A stretch of 64,000 nt of DNA from Acinetobacter sp. BY419 (GTDB taxonomy: Bacteria; Pseudomonadota; Gammaproteobacteria; Pseudomonadales; Moraxellaceae): assembly GCF_019038395.1 (NCBI RefSeq), contig NZ_JAGFXZ010000001.1, positions 1 to 64,000 on the forward strand, in the 5' to 3' direction. The notes beneath the pieces are model-generated. The model was not told the origin of the DNA. It saw nothing but the letters and a program-made list of their open reading frames with translations, and ran no database searches. Position numbers and translations under genes: made by a program. Shown here one piece after another: positions 1-8,366 of the stretch; the stretch's first letter is position 1, and every line of letters starts with the position of its first letter.

Positions 1-111
1 AAAGCACGTAGTCTTCATGGATTTCTCAGCGGAATTTATGCTTCGCTATGTGCATATCAATTAACCCATCGAAATAAGCCAAAAATTCAAATTATGAAAT
101 CATCGGCTTAA
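1..111 (+). CDS. C-terminal end of an unidentified protein (cut by window start)
   Basis: The first frame is open from base 1 and ends at a TAA at 109-111, giving 36 residues that begin KARSLHGFLSGIY. The 5' part lies outside the window. The leucine-rich stretch followed by a basic tail could be the last helices of a helical regulator such as a TetR-type protein, but that is only an impression. A small ORF starts 24 bases downstream on the same strand and may be in the same transcript. Confidence 0.35.
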   Translation, partial: KARSLHGFLSGIYASLCAYQLTHRNKPKIQIMKSSA

Positions 112-135
112 GCAGGATTCAGGTTAAGTAAGGTA

Positions 136-324
136 ATGTTGCAACAACAGCCCTTAGATGAACGAAGTATCCAGCAGAAACGGAATGAAATCCAGCGTTT
201 AAGTACCCAGGAAAATCTGTCTGCACATCTGCTTTTGGTGTTGAAACAGATCAGTTTATTGCTGGAAACCTTACCGGAATTATTAAAATTACGACATGAA
301 TTATTAGGTGCCGAGATTAAATAA
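136..324 (+). CDS. small hypothetical protein, 62 aa
   Basis: I do not recognise this protein. It starts with ATG behind a purine-rich AAGTAAGG ribosome-binding site and encodes a polar, glutamine-rich first half followed by a leucine-rich amphipathic helix (around residues 28-58), with no membrane segment, signal peptide or cysteines. It could be a small helical, possibly coiled-coil, partner of the gene just upstream, since the gap is only 24 bases and the strand is the same. It might also be a chance ORF; the plausible ribosome-binding site and clean stop are the only support. Confidence 0.4.
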   Translation: MLQQQPLDERSIQQKRNEIQRLSTQENLSAHLLLVLKQISLLLETLPELLKLRHELLGAEIK

Positions 325-444
325 CCAACTGCTTTACTTGGTTATAAGCCATTAAAAGTATTGAATATATTTAAATTTTAAAGATTCAATATTTAAATAA
401 TATTAGGTACACTCAGGATTAATTTAGCTAAATCAGTATGCATC

Positions 445-747
445 ATGAACATCAAAACTTTACGTCTGGTCGGTTTGTTTGAAGGGATTTCATTTCTGCT
501 ACTTTTATTTATCGCGATGCCAGTGAAATATATGATGGATAATCCGATTTTAGTGAAATATGTCGGTATGGGGCATGGCGTACTCTTTATATTGTTTTTA
601 GTGGTGTTATTCGCAGTGTGTGAAAAACAGAAATGGTCACTGAGCATGTTTATCATGGGCTTGATCGCTTCAATCCTGCCATTTGGTCCGTTTATATTTG
701 ACCTGAAATTGAAAAAACTAGAGCAGCCAGTAGCTGAAGAGGCTTGA
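445..747 (+). CDS. DUF3817 family small membrane protein
   Basis: This 100-residue protein matches the DUF3817 (YdzA-like) pattern: an N-terminal LRLVGLFEGISFLLLLFIAM helix, a loop with MPVKYM, a second helix beginning GMGHGVLFI with the characteristic glycine-histidine, and a third hydrophobic segment ending in PFGPFIFD before a charged tail. Three membrane helices are evident, so it sits in the cytoplasmic membrane. The biochemical role of the family is unknown to me. It stands alone, followed by REP-like palindromes and the convergent craA-like gene. Confidence 0.75.
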   Translation: MNIKTLRLVGLFEGISFLLLLFIAMPVKYMMDNPILVKYVGMGHGVLFILFLVVLFAVCEKQKWSLSMFIMGLIASILPFGPFIFDLKLKKLEQPVAEEA

Positions 748-764
748 TTAATCCCTCTCTCTAA

Positions 765-869
765 CTCTCTCCCCATAGGGAGAGAGGACTTTCAATATCT
801 ATCTATTCTTCATTATTAATTCTAAAACTATTAAATTTAATGAAAATTCCCTCTCCTTTTAGGAGAGGG
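765..869. repeat. two REP-like palindromes
   Basis: Two short palindromes with the same pyrimidine-then-purine design lie between the convergent DUF3817 and MFS genes: CTCTCTCCC / GGGAGAGAG at 765-773 and 778-786, and CCCTCTCC / GGAGAGGG at 849-856 and 862-869. They resemble the repetitive extragenic palindromes found between genes in many proteobacteria. As RNA each would fold into a stable hairpin, so they may also end or protect the flanking transcripts. Confidence 0.55.
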
Positions 870-919
870 TCAGGGAGAGCTAAAGTTTTTTTGTTAGAAA
901 ACATTCTTTAAGTAAAAAA

Positions 920-2167
920 TTAAAACTCCCCTCTCGCTTTCCGCTCTGAAATAATCTGCTTTAAGCTTAGGTGCGGCAAAGTAAACCACGAAGCAATCAA
1001 GATGAAGGATGCGAGGCAATAGGCCCAAATATCATAGGCTTCATAAGCTATTCGTACTGCTTCAATTACCACAAAAAAGCTCAGCATCAGGATAATCGAA
1101 ACCGTCGCAGCCACCGTGCCTTTAGACACTTCGGAAGACATCAGTGCAAAACGATACAGTACCGAGAAACTAAGCCCTTCCCCCAGACTGATACAGGTGG
1201 TGCCGATAATCAGGCAATGCACAAAATAATCCGGAATAAATAAGCCGAACATTAATAAGCCGGTACCAAATAGCATCATCGGTACGCCCAAGAGTACCGT
1301 TTTCCCTAAGGGCATTTTATCGATAATTTTAAGCAGAATCAGATTACCTGCAATCAAGCCACCCAGTACTGGAAATTGTGCCAGACCATATTGCACACTG
1401 CTAAAGCCAAACTGCTCCACCAGAATCACAGGTGACAAAGCAATCCACAGCATCAGAGGTAAACTGACCAAAGGCAATGCAATGGTCATAATCACAAAGC
1501 GTTTATTCTTTAAGACCTGTTTAAAGTCATCCAGAATATAGCTAACGGGTCTTTTTGGAATACTGATCTTGGTATTCGGCATTTTGGCGTTGAGACCAAA
1601 CCAGCTTAGAAATGACAGAAATGCAATCCCGATAAAGCCCCATTGCCAAGAGATATGATCAATCATAAAAGCGCCCAATACCGGCCCGAGCAAGGGTGCC
1701 AGTAAGGAGACATTGGCCATGAGTGCCATGACTTTGATGGCATCTCGTTCTTCAAAGCTTTCCTGAATAGCCGCATAACCAACGGCGGTAATAAAGGACA
1801 AGCCAAAACCCTGCAAGAAGCGTACAAACAAGAAGCTTTCGATATTGGGTGTCAATAAAATAGCCAGACAGCAAATTGTAAAAAATGCCACGCCCCCGAG
1901 CAGAACTTTTCGACGCCCTAGACGATCAGACAATGGCCCTAAGATCGCAGCGACAAATGCTCCTCCCAACAGAAAAAAGGACATGGAAGAGGGTGCCCAT
2001 GAACTGCTTACGCCAAAGTCGCGGGTAATCGCCAGCATGGCCGGCTGAATCAGGTCATTACAGATATAGACGGAAAATTCAAACAGGACCAATGCCAGCG
2101 GAAACATTAGTGTGGCACGGGTCAGTTTTTGGGTTTGGGTGTTTTGCATGGGAGTTTTTATTGTCAT
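920..2167 (-). CDS. craA: MFS drug exporter, CraA/MdfA type
   Basis: A 415-residue major facilitator with about twelve hydrophobic segments. The N-terminal half carries the start-of-family motif FPLALVLFEFSVYICNDLIQ and, after helix 2, the MFS motif A GPLSDRLGRRKVLL; GPVLGAFMIDHISWQWGF follows helix 5. It closely resembles CraA, the intrinsic chloramphenicol efflux protein of Acinetobacter baumannii, an MdfA homologue that exchanges drug for protons in the inner membrane; that match is from memory of the family. An acidic residue lies in helix 1, as in MdfA. The gene is monocistronic and ends against REP-like palindromes. Other Bcr/CflA-type specificities are possible. Confidence 0.8.
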   Translation of the reverse strand: MTIKTPMQNTQTQKLTRATLMFPLALVLFEFSVYICNDLIQPAMLAITRDFGVSSSWAPSSMSFFLLGGAFVAAILGPLSDRLGRRKVLLGGVAFFTICCLAILLTPNIESFLFVRFLQGFGLSFITAVGYAAIQESFEERDAIKVMALMANVSLLAPLLGPVLGAFMIDHISWQWGFIGIAFLSFLSWFGLNAKMPNTKISIPKRPVSYILDDFKQVLKNKRFVIMTIALPLVSLPLMLWIALSPVILVEQFGFSSVQYGLAQFPVLGGLIAGNLILLKIIDKMPLGKTVLLGVPMMLFGTGLLMFGLFIPDYFVHCLIIGTTCISLGEGLSFSVLYRFALMSSEVSKGTVAATVSIILMLSFFVVIEAVRIAYEAYDIWAYCLASFILIASWFTLPHLSLKQIISERKARGEF

Positions 2168-2242
2168 TCTGCCCGTTTTAACAGACTGAACTTTGTCTAA
2201 AATAGAAAGAAGGAATTTTAGCAGATTTAATTCTGAATAGTT

Positions 2243-3724
2243 TTAGGATACGTCCTCTAACTCTGCTCTTTCTTCAGTCTGAAACTTTATTTCAGGATTT
2301 TGTTTAAATTGAAGCCATTTGTTTTTCATCCAATGTTCTACTTTTTCTTTGCCCAAAATTGCTAAAAGATTATTAAGTAAAGAAAATTTGGCCAATCTAT
2401 CAAAATAGTAGACTGTTACTCTTACATTTCGATCTATCTCATCATTTAGGCTAAATAAATCAATGATGTAATCTTTGTCTGAAACATCTAATGAATGACC
2501 CCAAATATTAAAATTTAAATCTAACTTCATTATCTTTAAAAAATGCTCTTCTCGTTCTTGTTCAATTTGATTGTTTGGATAATTATGACTTTTATGTTTT
2601 TTGTATTTTTCTAAAGTCTCTTTCAACTTTCTTTTATATCCATCTAAAAATAAATAATGAGTATCTTTAAATAATTTTTGATGATATTTGGTGAAACCGT
2701 ACGCTTTTAGCTTTTTAAGCGATTCATCTTCTAACTGTGAGATCCCTAAAACTATATTTTGAAACTCTCCATGACTCCCATGTAAGTAATCAACGTCAAC
2801 CGAATCATAGATACGTTGATATGTATTAGTATAGTTAAATGAATAAATTTTATCTGGATTAGTCCAGTCATTTGAGGAAATTTGAATATTGTTATTCGAA
2901 TTAATTTTATTAACTATCAAGTCTAAATATAAATTAAATATTTTTATAAATTCTTCTAATTTTTTTACTAAATTACTTATTAAGATATCACTGTTGAATT
3001 TCTTATAACCCAATAAAAATTGGATATTTTCACCTTTTATATAGAATCGAAAATCTCCAATATCTGAATCATTAACCTTATGTATATTTGTATAGGTACG
3101 TCCATATTCATCATTATCTGTTTCATCAATAAAGTAGCCAGACTCTAAGATTCCTAATTTTTCTAGAATATTACAGTTTTCTCTGGTCAAAAAAATTTGC
3201 CATTCATTACTGTCTCCAGAGAAATAAACTTCAGTAGAAAAACCTGCAGCTTTTTCTATTTTTTCTTCTATATTCTCAATAAATCTTGCAACTACTCTCA
3301 ATGCCTCATCAATTTTATTTTCAAAATCAATCCAAGTTCTTACTTCTTTTACATGATCTTTAAAAAACTCATACCAACAATTTAATGCCAATCTATATTG
3401 CAGCTGAATAACATCTTTTTTACTTAAATTAATATTTTCTGTTAAATAAAATTCCTTTGTTTTAGCGATAAAATCTGGATCTCTATTGCCAGCAAAAAGC
3501 TGTTCAAAGCTCATAAATTTTTTATCTGTCTCAGCTTCGACTTTTTTATCAAAAGTTTGCTCAAGTAACCGTATCCATTCTTGAATTTTCTTTTCATGTA
3601 AGTTCTTTGGTAGACCGCCCGTATCCTTGGTCTCGATTGCATTCATCACATCCATAAAATGATCATACTTTGTCGGTAAATAATGCGATAAATCAAATCC
3701 ATTTCCCACAATCAAAATATTCAT
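2243..3724 (-). CDS. abiH: AbiH family abortive infection protein
   Basis: The protein opens with MNILIVGNGFDLSHYLPTKY, the hallmark of the AbiH family (bacteriophage abortive infection), followed by a long charged region and, near residues 280-295, SFNYTNTY and a Y-LHG element also typical of the family. I chose the ATG at 3724 rather than an upstream in-frame codon because GGGGGATAAGA precedes it at good spacing; this gives 493 residues. The gene is far more AT-rich than its neighbours, which suggests acquisition by transfer. Family members arrest the infected cell by an unknown mechanism. No partner gene is adjacent, consistent with AbiH acting alone. Confidence 0.85.
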   Translation of the reverse strand: MNILIVGNGFDLSHYLPTKYDHFMDVMNAIETKDTGGLPKNLHEKKIQEWIRLLEQTFDKKVEAETDKKFMSFEQLFAGNRDPDFIAKTKEFYLTENINLSKKDVIQLQYRLALNCWYEFFKDHVKEVRTWIDFENKIDEALRVVARFIENIEEKIEKAAGFSTEVYFSGDSNEWQIFLTRENCNILEKLGILESGYFIDETDNDEYGRTYTNIHKVNDSDIGDFRFYIKGENIQFLLGYKKFNSDILISNLVKKLEEFIKIFNLYLDLIVNKINSNNNIQISSNDWTNPDKIYSFNYTNTYQRIYDSVDVDYLHGSHGEFQNIVLGISQLEDESLKKLKAYGFTKYHQKLFKDTHYLFLDGYKRKLKETLEKYKKHKSHNYPNNQIEQEREEHFLKIMKLDLNFNIWGHSLDVSDKDYIIDLFSLNDEIDRNVRVTVYYFDRLAKFSLLNNLLAILGKEKVEHWMKNKWLQFKQNPEIKFQTEERAELEDVS

Positions 3725-3743
3725 TATTCTTATCCCCCAAAAG

Positions 3744-3775
3744 CAAAAAAAGCGCATCCTCTAGATACGCTTTTA
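3744..3775 (-). terminator. rho-independent terminator after the lipoprotein gene
   Basis: Read on the minus strand, AAAAGCGTATC and GATGCGCTTTTTTT form an imperfect hairpin ending in a run of seven T. It lies just downstream of the lipoprotein gene and just upstream of the AbiH gene, separating the two. Confidence 0.6.
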
Positions 3776-3804
3776 ACCAAAATCTGTCTAAAGATCAAAT
3801 ACTA

Positions 3805-4182
3805 TTATGGGCAGACAGCTTTCTGGAAAGTCTTGGTATTTGCTCCACGCATACAGCGATATGACTTTTCAGTCTCTTGTATTTTCCATTTCTTATCTTC
3901 TTTTTTGAAATGATAAATGGTCTGAACTGATCTAACCGAATCATCCATCAAACCTGTTTCAGTCACTTTTACCTGCCCAACGGTCGGCGACTCTACATTA
4001 TTAAAAAACTGACGAATCTCAACTGTTGCCAGCTCATTACGCAAATCAGGCCTCATCTTAAGAACCTGATCCAAAGGTGTATCTGAAGAAGACTGCACTT
4101 TTGCAATCACCTGCTGGGTGGTCGTACAACCCGACATCATCATACCCAGACCTAAAACTGTAACTGCCAATATCCGTAACAT
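3805..4182 (-). CDS. small lipoprotein of unknown function
   Basis: A 125-residue protein with a hydrophobic N-terminus and the lipobox MMSGC (lipidated cysteine at residue 19), so it should be anchored in the outer or inner membrane facing the periplasm. The mature part has charged beta-type sequence (EIRQFFNNVESPTVGQVKVTETG) and two further cysteines near the end (YRCMRG and KAVCP) that could form a disulfide. I do not recognise a named family. Terminators on both sides show it is transcribed alone. Confidence 0.7.
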   Translation of the reverse strand: MLRILAVTVLGLGMMMSGCTTTQQVIAKVQSSSDTPLDQVLKMRPDLRNELATVEIRQFFNNVESPTVGQVKVTETGLMDDSVRSVQTIYHFKKEDKKWKIQETEKSYRCMRGANTKTFQKAVCP

Positions 4183-4279
4183 ATTGCTTAACCCAGATTA
4201 TCTTTATTATACCGATTCATCATGCCGGGCTTTGCAGCTGAATGCTATTTAGACTCTGTAACCTCATTTACACAGCAAT

Positions 4280-4308
4280 AAAAAAGCGCACCTTTCGATG
4301 CGCTTTTA
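4280..4308 (-). terminator. rho-independent terminator after the flavoenzyme gene
   Basis: On the minus strand AAAAGCGCATCG and a matching GTGCGCTTTTTT form a GC-rich stem with a terminal T run directly downstream of the FAD-linked dehydrogenase stop codon. Confidence 0.65.
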
Positions 4309-4322
4309 TAAATTCAACCAGA

Positions 4323-5732
4323 TTAAAGATCGAATAATTTACCCGGGTTCATGATGCCGTTTGGATCGAACACTTTTTTCAGGGCTTTCATATACTCGAT
4401 TTCTTCAGCTGAACGCGTATATTCAAGGTATGGCTTTTTGGTCATACCCACACCATGTTCTGCAGAAATTGAACCATCATATTTTTTCACGGTGTCAAAT
4501 ACGTACTTGTTCACCACCTGACATTTTGCGAAGAATTCATCTTTGCTTAAGTCCGCTGGTTTCAGGACGTTCAAGTGCAGGTTACCGTCACCGATATGAC
4601 CAAACCAGCAGATTTCGAAGTCAGGGTAATTATCTGACACAATTGCATCAATTTCTTTAATAAATGCAGGTACATGAGTGATCAGTACCGAGATGTCATT
4701 TTTGTATGGAATAAATGGCGCGATTGACTCAGAAATATCTTCACGTAAACGCCATAAGCTTTCGACCTGATCCAGGCTCTGGCTCATTACGCCGTCCAGG
4801 ACCCAACCCTGCTCCATGCAGTGCTCAAAAATTCCCATCGCCTTGTCCATAATCGGCTCAAACGGCGCTTCAAATTCAAGCAAGACATAGAATGGACATT
4901 CCGTTTCAAATGGACGCTGTACATGACCATTGGCCAATACTTTTTGCATTGCCAGTTCACCAAAGAACTCGAATGCAGTTAAATCAATTTTCGCCTGGAA
5001 TGCATGCAGCACTGGCATGACTGCATCAAAATCAGTTACACCCAGTACCATCACTTGCAGGTCTTGCGGTTGACGTTCCAGCTTGATTTCAGCTTCAGTG
5101 ACCAGACCCAGTGTACCCTCACCACCAATGAACAGGTGTTGAAGCGCATAACCGGTTGCATTCTTGATCATGCCCTTGTTCAGGCGCAGAACATCACCTT
5201 TACCTGTCACTACAGTCAGGCCAAGTACCCAGTTACGGGTCATGCCGTATTTGATTACTTTAATACCGCCGGCATTGGTACCGATGTTTCCGCCAATCTG
5301 ACTTGAGCCTGCAGAAGCAAAGTCAACCGGATAATACATACCCTGCTGTTCTGCGTAGTTCTGAAGCTGTTCAGTCACCACACCCGCTTGAACACGCACC
5401 ATACGGTCTGCCGGGAAGAATTCCAGAATCTGGTTCATCTTGTCCATGCTGACTACGATTTCGCCATTGGCTGCAACCGCACCTGCAGAAAGACCAGTAC
5501 GACCGCCGGATGGCGTTACTGCAACATTGAACTGATTGGCAAGCTTCACAATCGCTTGAACCTGTTCAGTGGTGGATGGGAAAACGATGACCGATGGGCT
5601 TGGATCAAAGTGCTTAGTATGATCGCGACCCCAATTCTGGAGGCTGTCCGTATCAGTTTTAATACGGTTTTCACCCACAATTGCAGTCAATTGGGTCAAT
5701 AACTCAGGGGTTAAAGCGACTGGAGCATTCAT
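4323..5732 (-). CDS. FAD-linked dehydrogenase, D-2-hydroxyglutarate dehydrogenase type
   Basis: A GlcD/D-lactate dehydrogenase-like flavoenzyme of 469 residues. The N-terminal FAD-binding domain shows VTPSGGRTGLSAGAV and, further on, SSQIGGNIGTNAGG; the C-terminal domain carries CWFGHIGDGNLHLNV and ISAEHGVGMTKKPYL, whose histidines bind metal and substrate in this family. It lies divergent from serA, the arrangement in which related bacteria oxidise the D-2-hydroxyglutarate that SerA makes from 2-oxoglutarate while regenerating NAD. That role is inferred from family and neighbour; D-lactate or glycolate remain possible substrates. I prefer the ATG at 5732 (AGGT upstream) over one six codons earlier at 5750, which lacks a ribosome-binding site. 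Confidence 0.8.
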   Translation of the reverse strand: MNAPVALTPELLTQLTAIVGENRIKTDTDSLQNWGRDHTKHFDPSPSVIVFPSTTEQVQAIVKLANQFNVAVTPSGGRTGLSAGAVAANGEIVVSMDKMNQILEFFPADRMVRVQAGVVTEQLQNYAEQQGMYYPVDFASAGSSQIGGNIGTNAGGIKVIKYGMTRNWVLGLTVVTGKGDVLRLNKGMIKNATGYALQHLFIGGEGTLGLVTEAEIKLERQPQDLQVMVLGVTDFDAVMPVLHAFQAKIDLTAFEFFGELAMQKVLANGHVQRPFETECPFYVLLEFEAPFEPIMDKAMGIFEHCMEQGWVLDGVMSQSLDQVESLWRLREDISESIAPFIPYKNDISVLITHVPAFIKEIDAIVSDNYPDFEICWFGHIGDGNLHLNVLKPADLSKDEFFAKCQVVNKYVFDTVKKYDGSISAEHGVGMTKKPYLEYTRSAEEIEYMKALKKVFDPNGIMNPGKLFDL

Positions 5733-6086
5733 CGTTTGCAGACCTAGCATGATTTAAACAAGAGAGACTTCGCTGGTTTATTTGCATATTTTTTAGGCAT
5801 AAAAACCTGTACACAAATCAGGCGAAACATGATGATTAAAGCACCAAAATTGGGAGCTTAAACAGCATGGCGCAATATTATAAGCTATTTTTAGGGGATT
5901 CCTTTAAAAAATGACAATTTTGATAATACACCTTTTAAAATGAATATTTAAATCAACCATATCTATCATTTTCACCACTATCACTTGCAAAAATAGCTGA
6001 TATTGCCGTCATCAAGGAAATGTATAAGTGCGCTTTTCCTGTGCTATTATACCGCGACTAAATTTGGCCTTTGTAGCGGAGCCGTA
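5733..6086. other. divergent intergenic region, flavoenzyme / serA
   Basis: About 350 bases between the two divergent starts. It holds the serA promoter near 6045 and AT-rich sequence in the middle (5880-5990) that probably carries the leftward promoter. I see no conserved gene or clear operator in it. Confidence 0.5.
6042..6050 (+). promoter_or_regulatory. serA promoter, extended -10
   Basis: TGCTATTAT is an extended -10 hexamer (TGnTATTAT) 37 bases before the serA ATG. There is no good -35 hexamer at normal spacing, which fits an extended -10 promoter. Confidence 0.5.
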
Positions 6087-7319
6087 ATGAGCCAACATCT
6101 ATCTCTACCTAAAGATAAAATCCGTTTTCTATTGTTAGAAGGCGTTCACCAGAACGCAATAGACACATTGAATGCAGCTGGATATACCAACATCGACTAT
6201 CGTAAAACAGCGCTCGAAGGCGAAGCACTGAAAGAAGCGATTAAAGATGCGCACTTCGTCGGTATTCGTTCCCGTACTCAATTGACTGAAGAAGTATTTG
6301 AAGCTGCGAACAAACTGATTGCAGTAGGTTGTTTCTGTATCGGTACCAATCAGGTCAATCTTGATGCTGCAATGCGTCGCGGTATTCCTGTATTTAATGC
6401 ACCGTATTCAAATACACGTTCGGTCGCTGAGCTGGTATTGGCAGAAACTATTCTTCTTCTGCGCCGTGTACCTGAAAAATCAACAGATACACATGCAGGT
6501 GGCTGGAACAAATCGGCTGTCGGTTCATTCGAAACACGTGGTAAAACTTTAGGTATCGTAGGTTACGGTTCAATCGGTTCACAACTTTCTGTACTGGCTG
6601 AAAGCCTAGGCATGAAAGTAACCTACTATGATGCAGTGACAAAACTACCTTTAGGTAATGCACGTCAAGTCGGCTCTATGGGCGAATTACTTGCCAATGC
6701 AGATGTGGTTACTCTACACGTTCCGGATCTGCCATCTACCCGTAATTTCTTTGGCAAAGAACAGTTTGCGCAAATGAAAGAAGGTTCAATCTTCCTGAAT
6801 GCGGCACGTGGTACATGTGTCGTGATTGAAGACCTAGCAGATGCGATCAAGTCTGGTCACATTGCTGGTGCTGCGGTAGACGTATTCCCGAAAGAGCCTA
6901 AAGCCAATGGTGAAGAATTCGTTTCTCCACTGCGTAACCTTCCAAACGTGATCCTGACTCCGCACGTGGGTGGTTCGACCATGGAAGCACAAGCCAACAT
7001 CGGTCTGGAAGTGGCTGAGAAATTCGTGGCTTATTCAGATAAAGGTATGACCTTATCTGCAGTGAACTTCCCGGAAATTGCATTGCCATTGACTGAAGGT
7101 AAACACCGTTTACTGCACATTCATAAAAACATGCCGGGTGTTCTTTCCAAGATCAACAACCTGTTTGCTGAACAAGGCATCAACATCTCTGGTCAATCCC
7201 TGATGACTAAAGGTGATGTTGGTTACCTGGTCATGGATGTAGACGCTGCTGCATCTCATGAAGCACTTGATATGCTGTCTAAGGTTGAAGGTACAATCCG
7301 CGCACGTGTATTGTTCTAA
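6087..7319 (+). CDS. serA: D-3-phosphoglycerate dehydrogenase
   Basis: Catalyses NAD-dependent oxidation of 3-phosphoglycerate, the first step of serine synthesis; the E. coli enzyme also reduces 2-oxoglutarate to D-2-hydroxyglutarate. The 410-residue length equals the E. coli protein. Visible motifs are the nucleotide-binding GIVGYGSIGSQLSVLAESLG, the substrate-binding NAARGTCV, the catalytic histidine in LTPHVGGSTMEAQ, and a C-terminal ACT domain (about residues 335-410, beginning HRLLHIHKNMPGVLSKIN) that mediates serine feedback inhibition. The ATG at 6087 is chosen because GCGGAG precedes it and the protein then starts like its relatives; an upstream in-frame extension of 28 codons is not coding-like. 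Confidence 0.97.
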   Translation: MSQHLSLPKDKIRFLLLEGVHQNAIDTLNAAGYTNIDYRKTALEGEALKEAIKDAHFVGIRSRTQLTEEVFEAANKLIAVGCFCIGTNQVNLDAAMRRGIPVFNAPYSNTRSVAELVLAETILLLRRVPEKSTDTHAGGWNKSAVGSFETRGKTLGIVGYGSIGSQLSVLAESLGMKVTYYDAVTKLPLGNARQVGSMGELLANADVVTLHVPDLPSTRNFFGKEQFAQMKEGSIFLNAARGTCVVIEDLADAIKSGHIAGAAVDVFPKEPKANGEEFVSPLRNLPNVILTPHVGGSTMEAQANIGLEVAEKFVAYSDKGMTLSAVNFPEIALPLTEGKHRLLHIHKNMPGVLSKINNLFAEQGINISGQSLMTKGDVGYLVMDVDAAASHEALDMLSKVEGTIRARVLF

Positions 7320-7330
7320 TTCAAGATTTT

Positions 7331-7366
7331 AAAAAAAAACCACAGCTTTGGGCTGTGGTTTTTTGT
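7331..7366 (+). terminator. rho-independent terminator after serA
   Basis: AACCACAGC, a short TTTG-containing loop and GCTGTGGTT form a perfect stem followed by TTTTGTTTTT. Confidence 0.9.
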
Positions 7367-7444
7367 TTTTAAGGTTTTTACTTTTAAACCTTTTCCAGCT
7401 TATGCTGCTCTTTCGCTATTCGAGACCTCGAAACCTATTTAGTC

Positions 7445-8311
7445 ATGCTGAATTTTAAAATTGCACCCAGCGTGCAAGCACCACTGCTTCTGTTGATCGC
7501 GATGATCAGTATTCAAAGCAGTGGCTCCTTTGCCAAATATCTGTTCGGTCAGTTTCCAATTCTGACCGTTTCAGCCATGCGTCTGCTTTTAGGTGCCATC
7601 ATTTTGGCGCTGATTTTTAAAATTTGGCAAATCCATTTTAGAGAGGTGAAATGGTCGGCAATTATCAGTTATGGTCTTGCCCTGGCAGGTATGAACCTGC
7701 TGTTTTATCTGTCGATTAATCGCCTGCCACTCGGCATCGCGGTCTCTTTTGAATTCATTGGTCCTTTAAGTGTGGCGCTGTTTTATGCCCGGCAAAAGTT
7801 CGACTTTGTCTGGGTCGGACTGGCCATTTTAGGACTAACCTTGCTGTTTCCCTTTGATCAGGCCGCACAGCCGCTGGATCCGGTCGGAATTCTATTTGCC
7901 TTGGGTGCGGGTGCCTGCTGGGCGCTATACATTGTCGCTGGACAAAAGCCTTCCGGGGTTTCCGGCAATTATACCGTGTGTCTGGGCATGTTTGTCGGCA
8001 TGCTGGTTCTGATGCCGATTGCGCTCTTTGCAGGAATGCCAGCACATACTTTTGAGCCGATGAGTTTGCTATATTTTGTGGCTTTGGCTGTGCTGGCCAG
8101 CGCCCTGCCTTTTACCTTGGAAATGATTGCCCTGCGAAATTTAACCGCCTTGAGTTTCGGTACTTTGATGAGTCTGGAACCCGCAGTCGCAGCACTCTCG
8201 GGTTTCGTATTTCTGGGTGAAACTTTATTGTGGACACAATGGCTGGCGCTGGCCACCATTATCAGTGCCTCAATTGGCTGTACTGTGACGACACAAAGAC
8301 AAAAAACTTGA
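7445..8311 (+). CDS. EamA-type exporter, RhtA-like (first copy)
   Basis: A 288-residue DMT superfamily protein with ten predicted membrane helices in two EamA repeats. It resembles the threonine/homoserine exporter RhtA of E. coli at several places: IQSSGSFAKYLF in helix 1, NLLFYLSINRLPLGIAVSFE and the second-half GAGACWALYIVAGQ plus FGTLMSLEPAVAALSGF. It probably exports an amino acid or analogue from the cytoplasm; the true substrate cannot be read from sequence. A paralogue lies 1.5 kb downstream on the same strand. A palindromic terminator follows at once, so it is monocistronic. Confidence 0.8.
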   Translation: MLNFKIAPSVQAPLLLLIAMISIQSSGSFAKYLFGQFPILTVSAMRLLLGAIILALIFKIWQIHFREVKWSAIISYGLALAGMNLLFYLSINRLPLGIAVSFEFIGPLSVALFYARQKFDFVWVGLAILGLTLLFPFDQAAQPLDPVGILFALGAGACWALYIVAGQKPSGVSGNYTVCLGMFVGMLVLMPIALFAGMPAHTFEPMSLLYFVALAVLASALPFTLEMIALRNLTALSFGTLMSLEPAVAALSGFVFLGETLLWTQWLALATIISASIGCTVTTQRQKT

Positions 8312-8315
8312 ATTT

Positions 8316-8343
8316 AAATAAAGGCGCTATAGCGCCTTTATTT
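8316..8343. terminator. bidirectional terminator between convergent genes
   Basis: A perfect 28-base palindrome built around AAAGGCGC / GCGCCTTT, with A and T runs at its ends, lies between the ends of the rightward exporter gene and the leftward lipoprotein gene, so it can serve both. Confidence 0.85.
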
Positions 8344-8366
8344 AACATAGCTTTATTAACATCATT

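Noticed and set aside
6003..6086. Upstream extension of SerA by 28 residues
   Set aside because: It covers the promoter, has no family match and lacks a ribosome-binding site.
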